From Psychrobacter sp. 28M-43 (GTDB lineage: Bacteria; Pseudomonadota; Gammaproteobacteria; Pseudomonadales; Moraxellaceae), in contig NZ_CP061739.1 of assembly GCF_014770435.1 (NCBI RefSeq), positions 3,051,701-3,115,700 of the forward strand: a stretch of 64,000 nucleotides of DNA. The letters are read 5' to 3'. Below, one piece after another: positions 58,141 to 64,000 of the stretch. Position numbers and translations under genes: made by a program. The stretch's first letter is position 1. Every line of letters starts with the position of its first letter. Below the pieces are notes generated by a model, which was given only the letters and a program-made list of their open reading frames with translations, was not told the origin of the DNA and searched no databases.

Positions 58141-58266
58141 AAGGCTAGGCTTAATAAATGATTGAGGGTTCTATATAAGAAAGTAAGGTTTGAAAGCTGA
58201 TTGGTAATTCTGATAAGTAATTAGGATTCACTTATCAGCTAGGGTTTACTTAAAAGCTTGCTTCAC

Positions 58267-58725
58267 TTACTTTTCATTTGGACGAATATTGGCAATCTCT
58301 TGATGAAATGCATCGATATCTTGAAAGTCGCGATACACGCTAGCAAAGCGTACATAGGCGACATCATCCAAAGTTTTGAGTTCACTCATGATGATTTCAC
58401 CCAAGACTTTACTACTGATTTCTCGCTCACCCATCTGCCTAACACGCTTTTCAATACGACTAATCATCGCCTCTTGCTCATCGATAGTGATGGGACGCTT
58501 TTGTAAAGGTAGTAAAATAGAACGGCGCAGCTTTTCATTATCGTAAGGTTCAATCTTGTTGCTTGATTTGATAATCCTTGGCATGACAACTTCTACCATC
58601 TCAAAAGTCGTAAAACGTTCTTGGCAGCTGTTACACGAACGGCGTCGACGCACTTGTGCACCTTCCGCAGCAAGACGTGAGTCAATAACCTTGGTCTCTG
58701 ACGCATTACAGTACGGACAGTGCAT
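58267..58725 (-). CDS. nrdR: NrdR, ribonucleotide-reductase repressor
   Basis: Zinc-finger/ATP-cone repressor of nrd genes that reads the dATP/ATP level. The N-terminal zinc ribbon MHCPYCNASETKVIDSR...SCNSCQERF is complete (four Cys), followed by the ATP-cone (about residues 49-139, KSSNKIEPYDNEKLRRSILLPLQKRPI). The length of 152 is standard. The nrdR-ribD arrangement is widespread in gammaproteobacteria. Confidence 0.96.
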   Translation of the reverse strand: MHCPYCNASETKVIDSRLAAEGAQVRRRRSCNSCQERFTTFEMVEVVMPRIIKSSNKIEPYDNEKLRRSILLPLQKRPITIDEQEAMISRIEKRVRQMGEREISSKVLGEIIMSELKTLDDVAYVRFASVYRDFQDIDAFHQEIANIRPNEK

Positions 58726-58812
58726 AGCATTTCCTTATTTTACGATTGAGAATAAGAGCAGTGTTTCTAAGTTAGCTAGGTTTATTGGATAATAACAAAG
58801 ACTACTTACCAG

Positions 58813-60264
58813 TTATTTACCAATACAAAAGCTACCAAATATCTTACCCAATAAGTCATCGGCGCTGAACTCACCTGTGATTTCACCCAAGCTCTGTTGG
58901 GCCTGACGTAAACTATCAGCAACCAATTCACCCGCTTCGAATACGGTTAATTGTTCATGAGCTTCTGCCAAGAAATTAGCAGTTCGTCTAAGCGCATCGA
59001 GATGTCTGGTACGAGCAATTAAGCTATTCTCTGGTGGATGAAAGCCTACTTTCTCACATAGTGCTTCAACCAAATTATCAATACCAATACCTGTTTCACA
59101 TGAAACATTAACTTGCTGATAACCTCTATTCTTGATTTCAGCTTGAGTCTTAGCAGCACTTTCTTCTCTATTATTATCGCTCAATAAGTCGCTCTTATTA
59201 GCAATGATTAGTAAGCGTTTAGCTTCTGGCAGTTCACCAAATAATTGTTCAGCAAGCTGTAACGGGGTGCTCTCTTCTTCAACATCACGAGTCACATCAT
59301 AGACCATCAGTAGCATATCAGCCTGCGTGATGGCTGTACGGGCACGTTCGATTCCGATACGTTCCACAGTGTCTTCTGTCTCACGTAGGCCTGCTGTGTC
59401 AGTCAGATGTAGCGTCAAACCATTGAGCACGACTGTCTCTTGCAGCGTATCACGCGTAGTACCGGCGACATCAGTCACGATAGCACGCTCTTGCCCTGCA
59501 AGACGGTTAAGCAAGCTAGATTTACCTGCGTTTGGCCTACCTGCTAGCACGACATGGATACCATCGCGCAAAAGCTGACCTTGCTTTGCCGTTGCTAAGA
59601 CTTGTTGTATCTTATCTTGCGTTTGCTCAAGTTTGCCTTGTATAACGCCATCAGACAAAAAGTCCACGTCTTCTTCATCAGGGAAATCAATCGCAGCTTC
59701 GACATGTAAACGAAGGTGAATGAGTTGTTCTAGTAGCTGGTTAATTTTTTGTGAAAACTCACCACTTAAAGAACGAATCGCACTACTGGCGGCGGCAGCA
59801 CTGGTGGCATCAATCGCATCAGCGATCGCTTCGGCCTGCACCAAGTCCAATTTATCATTATCAAAGGCACGATAAGAGAACTCTCCTGCACTTGCTTGCT
59901 TGGCACCTAGCTCAAAAACTCGCGCGAGCAATTGGTTTTGCAAAATAACACCACCATGCCCTTGCAGCTCAATCACATCTTCACCTGTGAATGAGTGCGG
60001 ACCTTTGAAGAATAATACCAATCCCTCATCGATGACAGTGCCATCAGCTTGATAAAAACGACAGAAGCTAGCCATCCGCGGCGTAAAAGCAGACTTACCT
60101 GTTAGAACGCATGCCATGTCGTAGGCACGACTGCCTGATAGACGTATGACACCCACACCCCCTCGCCCGAGCGGCGTTGCAATCGCAGCAATTGTGGTCA
60201 ATCCAGATGTATTAGACTTTTCAGAAGAATTAGGTACGGCTAATGCTGTCTCTAAGGAATCCAC
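58813..60264 (-). CDS. mnmE: MnmE, tRNA-modifying GTPase
   Basis: With MnmG it makes the 5-carboxymethylaminomethyl modification at U34 of tRNAs. The N-terminal folate domain begins [21 protein letters not shown]. The inserted G domain carries [27 protein letters not shown] and NKSDLL, and the C-terminus ends FCIGK with the functional Cys. The start is set at a GTG codon with GAGAG five bases before it; a TTG four codons upstream is the alternative. An exact parS-type palindrome lies in the coding sequence (encoding NVSCETG). Confidence 0.94.
   Translation of the reverse strand: MDSLETALAVPNSSEKSNTSGLTTIAAIATPLGRGGVGVIRLSGSRAYDMACVLTGKSAFTPRMASFCRFYQADGTVIDEGLVLFFKGPHSFTGEDVIELQGHGGVILQNQLLARVFELGAKQASAGEFSYRAFDNDKLDLVQAEAIADAIDATSAAAASSAIRSLSGEFSQKINQLLEQLIHLRLHVEAAIDFPDEEDVDFLSDGVIQGKLEQTQDKIQQVLATAKQGQLLRDGIHVVLAGRPNAGKSSLLNRLAGQERAIVTDVAGTTRDTLQETVVLNGLTLHLTDTAGLRETEDTVERIGIERARTAITQADMLLMVYDVTRDVEEESTPLQLAEQLFGELPEAKRLLIIANKSDLLSDNNREESAAKTQAEIKNRGYQQVNVSCETGIGIDNLVEALCEKVGFHPPENSLIARTRHLDALRRTANFLAEAHEQLTVFEAGELVADSLRQAQQSLGEITGEFSADDLLGKIFGSFCIGK
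59092..59107. promoter_or_regulatory. parS-type site inside mnmE
   Basis: TGTTTCACATGAAACA, identical to the site at 43775, lies in the G-domain coding sequence, about 4.5 kb from the DnaA-box cluster. Confidence 0.78.
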
Positions 60265-60375
60265 AATGACTCTCAATATTTAAAAGCTCCATTATAGACG
60301 TCTGGACTCATACTGACAAAGCAAACTTTGAAATGTAGCCGCATCAGATATATTTTCGTTTTAATATTTATAAGC

Positions 60376-60404
60376 TGTGGATAATGTTGATAAGCTGTGG
60401 ATAA
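60376..60404. other. Paired DnaA boxes between mnmE and yidC
   Basis: Two perfect TGTGGATAA boxes (60376-60384, 60396-60404) lie 20 bases apart within a repeated gataagctgtggataa-like unit. Confidence 0.7.
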
Positions 60405-60429
60405 CATTTACCACTTGTCCACCACGTAT

Positions 60430-60460
60430 AAAAAAACCACCGCTTGCGCGATGGTTTTTT
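60430..60460 (-). terminator. Terminator after yidC
   Basis: Minus-strand arms AACCATCGC / GCGGTGGTT pair with one mismatch (G-T possible), followed by TTTTTTT. It starts just past the yidC stop. Confidence 0.78.
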
Positions 60461-60481
60461 GTATTTCTGAAAAAGAACTAG

Positions 60482-62164
60482 TTAATCGACCACTTTTAAC
60501 GTACGACGCTTTTGCTCTTCATCAACTTTCTTATTGACAATATATTGCTGAGTCATACTAAACAAGTTATTGACTGTCCAATATAAAACCAAACCTGCTG
60601 GGAAGAACAGCATGAATGCAGTAAAGATAATCGGCAAGAACTTCATTACTTTTGCTTGCATCGGATCTGCTGGCTGCGGGTTCAACTGCTGCTGCACAAA
60701 CATCGACGCACCCATTAGCAACGGCAAGATAAACCATGGGTCCATCGCTGACAGATCTTGAATCCACAAAATCCATGGTGCATGACGCAGCTCAACACTC
60801 TCTACCAATACCCAATATAAAGCTAAGAAAATCGGCATCTGCATCAAGATTGGTAGACAACCTGCCATCGGATTGACTTTTTCTTCTTTGTATATCGCCA
60901 TCATCTCTTGCGACATTTTCATACGATCATCGCCATGCTCTTCTTTAAGCACTTTGAGTCTTGGCGCAATGGCACGCATTTTAGCCATCGAGTAGTAGCT
61001 CTTATTAGAGAACCACATCAAGGCAATTTTTACTAAGATAGTCAGTAAAATAATTGACCAACCCCAGTTACCAACAACCTTATGCACACCTTCCAAGATA
61101 GCAAACAAGACCTTTGATATTGGCCACAGCAGACCATAATCAACTGTTTTGTTAAGGCCTACCGCAACGTCTTTCAGCTCAGACTGAACTTTTGGACCTG
61201 CATACAGTGTTGCATTTAAAGTAACTTGTTTGTTTGGTGCTACGTTCACTGGTTGGCTATTAAAGCCGATAAAATAGTCATTACCTGTTTCACGTGTAAA
61301 GAATTTACCAGTGAAGTTTTCAGGCGTCCAAGCAGATACAAAATAATGCTGTACGATACCAACCCAGCCTTTATCGCTAGTGGTCGTCAACTCACCATCA
61401 CTAAAGTCACCAAATTTCAGCTTATTATAAGGATCATCTGGTGTACCCCAAGCACCGCCTAGATAAGTCGCCATGCTCAGCGCGCCTTTATCAGACATAC
61501 CAGGATCTTTACTATCATCACGCTTTAACTGTGCAAACATCTGACCTTGCCAAGCATTGGTAGACGCGTTTTGGATCTGATAGCTAATATCGATTGGATA
61601 TTTATTTTCAGTAAAAGTGAAAGTCTTGGTAATCGTCACGCCGTCTTTCTTATAAGTAAGCGGCACTGACAACGTTTGCTGTCCATCTTCCATCACATAG
61701 TTGTTAGCAGTATGGTTATAAGTCGCTCTACCTTCTGCTGTATCGATACCGTTCTGACCAATAAGTCCAGATTGAGCCACATATACACGGTTACTGTTGT
61801 TTTCTAACAATACGAAAGGCTTATCGCTATCGAGCGTTGCGTCATACTGCTTGAGCGCAGCATAAACAATATCACCACCTTCTGGATTGATTTTTATATC
61901 ATAGCGATCAGTTGTTACCGTGATTAGACCAGCGTTTTTCGCAGGAGTCGCTGTCACAGCACTATTATCCACAGGTAATGTCTGTACCGGGATATCACCT
62001 GCTGCACCAGTAGTAGAAGGAATGTCAGCACCTACCGAACTCGTAGTTTCTGGCACCGCATCTACAGCTGGAGCATCGGCATAATCATCTCGCCATGCCA
62101 AAATCAGCAGATAAGCGGTAATTAGCATCGCAATGATGATCATCACCCGAAATATCTTTTGCAT
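60482..62164 (-). CDS. yidC: YidC, membrane protein insertase
   Basis: Inserts inner-membrane proteins alone or with Sec. The 560-residue protein has an N-terminal helix (about residues 5-24), a Thr/Ala/Pro-rich linker and a large periplasmic beta-domain (about 75-345). The conserved five-helix core starts near 350 (WGWSIILLTILVKIALMWFSNKSYYSMAKMRAI; PMAGCLPILMQMPIFLALYWVL). It ends in a basic tail. It follows yidD in the usual rpmH-rnpA-yidD-yidC-mnmE order. Confidence 0.96.
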   Translation of the reverse strand: MQKIFRVMIIIAMLITAYLLILAWRDDYADAPAVDAVPETTSSVGADIPSTTGAAGDIPVQTLPVDNSAVTATPAKNAGLITVTTDRYDIKINPEGGDIVYAALKQYDATLDSDKPFVLLENNSNRVYVAQSGLIGQNGIDTAEGRATYNHTANNYVMEDGQQTLSVPLTYKKDGVTITKTFTFTENKYPIDISYQIQNASTNAWQGQMFAQLKRDDSKDPGMSDKGALSMATYLGGAWGTPDDPYNKLKFGDFSDGELTTTSDKGWVGIVQHYFVSAWTPENFTGKFFTRETGNDYFIGFNSQPVNVAPNKQVTLNATLYAGPKVQSELKDVAVGLNKTVDYGLLWPISKVLFAILEGVHKVVGNWGWSIILLTILVKIALMWFSNKSYYSMAKMRAIAPRLKVLKEEHGDDRMKMSQEMMAIYKEEKVNPMAGCLPILMQMPIFLALYWVLVESVELRHAPWILWIQDLSAMDPWFILPLLMGASMFVQQQLNPQPADPMQAKVMKFLPIIFTAFMLFFPAGLVLYWTVNNLFSMTQQYIVNKKVDEEQKRRTLKVVD

Positions 62165-62321
62165 AAACCTTTCCTAGATTAAAAAATTAGGGAATGAAAA
62201 ATTAGGGCATGTGTCATGACTGACCTACACAGCTGTCCTGTCACATTGCAACTGCATCAGTAGTCATTTACATAAAATGTGCATCATTTTACTAAAAATC
62301 TGTCTCAAATGATACCAAGAG

Positions 62322-62330
62322 TGTGGATAA
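62322..62330 (-). other. DnaA box upstream of yidC
   Basis: TGTGGATAA is a perfect box, followed by ttgtgggta, a weaker one. Confidence 0.6.
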
Positions 62331-62379
62331 CTTGTGGGTAACTCAAAGGAGTAGCTATCTGAGACTAAAGAGGTCGATT

Positions 62380-62772
62380 TTATGTTGATTTCATCAAATA
62401 ATTGAGCTGTGAAACATAGCTAGTAATGTCTCGATAGACACCCAAACCCTGAAGGTTGATATTTAGTACATCACTAAAAGATATATATTGATAACTATAA
62501 GAAGCTAAGGGTAAGGGTACAAAGTCTATACCGTGCCCACCTAAAGGGTGACACCTACTAAGACGTTTTAACAACAACCACCCACCCTTACGGGCACCAT
62601 GCCATGTTAAAGCTTGTTTGCCATAATTTGAGCATGTCGGATAATAGCGACAACGAGCAGGTATTACAGGACTAACTATTTTTTGATAAAAAACAATTAA
62701 ATTAAAAAATACTTTATAAACAACCTTATAAACAACTTTATTTATAAATTTTATTTTAAATAAAAAATTCAT
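62380..62772 (-). CDS. yidD: YidD, membrane protein insertion efficiency factor
   Basis: Small factor aiding YidC-dependent insertion. The conserved core is [59 protein letters not shown], with the family cysteines. The family is usually about 70-90 residues; this 130-residue protein has an extended N-terminus with a duplicated VVYK and a C-terminal extension of about 45 residues without recognised features. It starts one base after the rnpA stop, so the two are coupled. Confidence 0.92.
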   Translation of the reverse strand: MNFLFKIKFINKVVYKVVYKVFFNLIVFYQKIVSPVIPARCRYYPTCSNYGKQALTWHGARKGGWLLLKRLSRCHPLGGHGIDFVPLPLASYSYQYISFSDVLNINLQGLGVYRDITSYVSQLNYLMKST

Positions 62773-62773
62773 T

Positions 62774-63145
62774 TTATTTTTTTTCTATTTTTTTAAAGAT
62801 ATTAATTATTTGATTTTTTAATTCTTTATTATCTATATCTTTAATAGATTTTTTGACAATAAAAACAATATCTTTATTTTCTATTTTAAAAGCTTTGGTG
62901 CGGAACTCTTCACGCACATATCTTTTGATTAGATTACGAGCGACAGCAGTAGGTACTTTACGCTTGGTAATAGCCATACCGACTCGCGGCTGTGCATGCT
63001 CGTTGGCACGTACAAAAGCCATTAAATGACTCTGATGAATCTTGCGCTCAGGTGCGTCAAATACCTCACGGAAGGCTACAGGGGTAAGCAGGCGTTGCTG
63101 TTTAGTGAAACTAGCTGCAGGTGTATCTGATAGAGTATTGGACAT
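62774..63145 (-). CDS. rnpA: RnpA, protein component of RNase P
   Basis: Binds the catalytic RNA of RNase P that matures tRNA 5' ends. The RNA-binding signature is [29 protein letters not shown]. The C-terminal third is unusually A+T-rich in codons and Lys/Ile/Asn-rich in protein ([26 protein letters not shown]). The length of 123 residues is normal. It lies between rpmH and yidD, with a terminator-like hairpin separating it from rpmH. Confidence 0.94.
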   Translation of the reverse strand: MSNTLSDTPAASFTKQQRLLTPVAFREVFDAPERKIHQSHLMAFVRANEHAQPRVGMAITKRKVPTAVARNLIKRYVREEFRTKAFKIENKDIVFIVKKSIKDIDNKELKNQIINIFKKIEKK

Positions 63146-63197
63146 AGTACAACCTAGTAGAATAACGATAGAATAAATAATAACAAATTATAAAGAC

Positions 63198-63224
63198 AAA
63201 AAAAGCGCCTATGTGGGCGCTTTT
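63198..63224 (-). terminator. Hairpin between rpmH and rnpA
   Basis: On the minus strand AAAAGCGCC-cacat-GGCGCTTTTTTT forms a perfect stem with a T tract. It lies 50 bases past the rpmH stop and 52 bases before the rnpA start, and may partly end transcription there so that rpmH is made in excess. Confidence 0.75.
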
Positions 63225-63274
63225 AATATATGGCTAAGTGTCAGTTGTGATGATTGACTATCGCAATCTACTGA

Positions 63275-63409
63275 TTATACAGTAAGGCGATGACGTCCTT
63301 TAGCGCGGCGACGAGCTAAGACCTGACGGCCTTTTTTAGTTGCCATACGAGCACGGAAACCGTGAGTACGTTTACGCTTGATCACGCTTGGTTGGAATGT
63401 ACGTTTCAT
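63275..63409 (-). CDS. rpmH: RpmH, ribosomal protein L34
   Basis: The 44-residue basic L34 reads [20 protein letters not shown] at its start and ends in KGRHRLTV, the universal family sequence. AGGTGAG precedes the ATG. It is the gene next to the origin in many gammaproteobacteria and is transcribed away from it. Confidence 0.97.
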   Translation of the reverse strand: MKRTFQPSVIKRKRTHGFRARMATKKGRQVLARRRAKGRHRLTV

Positions 63410-63453
63410 AACTCACCTATCAAAATAATGGACTAAATTCGTAATAACGGAGG

Positions 63454-63482
63454 ATTATACCATTCAGTATAGTTTTGGTCAA
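63454..63482 (-). promoter_or_regulatory. Sigma-70 promoter of rpmH
   Basis: Minus strand: TTGACC (63477-63482), a 17-base spacer, then TATAAT (63454-63459). It lies 45 bases before the rpmH ATG. Confidence 0.85.
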
Positions 63483-63589
63483 TAAACTAATTTGCTTTGT
63501 CCCTAAATAGGAAGTACCTCATACGAATCTAGTAAAGATATTTCCTTAGAAACATATTTCTAGTTAACCAAATTTTATAGTTATATATT

Positions 63590-63840
63590 CTATAATTTAC
63601 AAAGTTATCCACAGGTTGGTTCAAACACTATAATAATAATTAATTAATATAAATATAGTATTGTTATTATTGGGACCATGATTATCTGTGGTTAAGTCTA
63701 TTTTTCTTTTTATTATCAATTTACTAGGCTATGGGTAAGCCTGTGGATAAACTGTGGGTTAAATATGGATAACTAACTTATGAAAGTTATACACAAAACT
63801 ATCCACAGTCTTATCCACAAAAAACAAGGTTTTATCCACA
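63590..63840. other. oriC-like region with DnaA-box cluster
   Basis: Perfect TTATCCACA boxes lie at 63605-63613, 63811-63819 and 63832-63840, with one inverted at 63742-63750. Near matches are at 63764-63772, 63787-63795, 63799-63807 and 63753-63761. A strongly A+T-rich stretch at about 63620-63720 between the boxes could be the unwinding element. rpmH lies on the left as in many Pseudomonadales; dnaA is expected immediately past the right edge. The remaining bases to 64000 hold no gene. Confidence 0.85.
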
Positions 63841-64000
63841 GGGTATCTGTGTTAAATTAGGCGCTACTTGATATACACCTTTGTATAGGATATCAGTACG
63901 AACTCTTTGGTTAGTTGTTACGTGTAATATCGAGGCTTAGGTAGCAATTTATATTGCTAAAAAATAACTATTATTTCAGATTACAAGGTCAGTACTTTTC

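Noticed and set aside
61287..61302. parS-like sequence in yidC
   Set aside because: Only the left half matches (TGTTTCACGTG); the right arm is degraded, so it was not listed as a site.
1..64000. CRISPR arrays, insertion sequences, integrases or prophage genes
   Set aside because: No regularly spaced repeats, transposase or phage structural genes were seen.

Overview
The window looks like a chromosomal segment ending at the replication origin of a gammaproteobacterium of the family Moraxellaceae, most probably Psychrobacter. The grounds are the gene set and its order, moderate G+C with A+T-rich spacers, and protein sequences typical of that group. The name is inferred from recalled protein resemblance; no database search was possible.

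Layout. 0-3 kb: a small membrane protein, an MscS-type channel with a BON domain, and hisA. 3-13 kb: a roughly 1.1 kb untranslated stretch, then nqrABCDEF for the Na+-translocating NADH:quinone reductase. These are followed by an SDR dehydrogenase, the flavin transferase ApbE and the maturation factor NqrM, so subunits and assembly factors lie together. 13-19 kb: an MFS carrier, a TesA-like lipoprotein esterase and the YbbA/YbbP ABC exporter pair. 19.2-22.9 kb: a single A+T-rich gene for a 1244-residue STAND-type NTPase with a nuclease-like N-terminus. It is flanked by terminators, looks acquired, and is the best candidate for an undescribed (probably anti-phage) system. 23-34 kb: avtA, hisB/hisH, a PanZ-like GNAT protein, tRNA-Phe, gph, comM and hemN. 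33-42 kb: a stomatin/NfeD pair, an outer-membrane barrel protein, bioF-bioC, dnaK and grpE (with heat-shock-like promoters), and an HSL-type esterase. 42-53 kb (mostly minus strand): metallophosphoesterase, TIGR01777 epimerase, tsaC, dprA, a LysM protein, thrC, rsmB and fmt.

53-64 kb: a hybrid sensor kinase whose phosphoacceptor His appears to be replaced by Arg, ribE, ribD, nrdR, mnmE, yidC, yidD, rnpA and rpmH. The window ends in an oriC-like region with a cluster of DnaA boxes beside an A+T-rich stretch; dnaA is expected just beyond the right edge. Four exact parS-type palindromes (TGTTTCAC[G/A]TGAAACA) and one near-exact copy lie between 43.7 and 59.1 kb. Further perfect DnaA boxes sit in the spacers around ribE, mnmE and yidC. 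The right third of the window is therefore an origin and segregation domain.

Starts were moved inward from the longest reading frame wherever a Shine-Dalgarno sequence, a signal peptide or the family length favoured an internal codon. Reverse-strand coordinates are given low-to-high.
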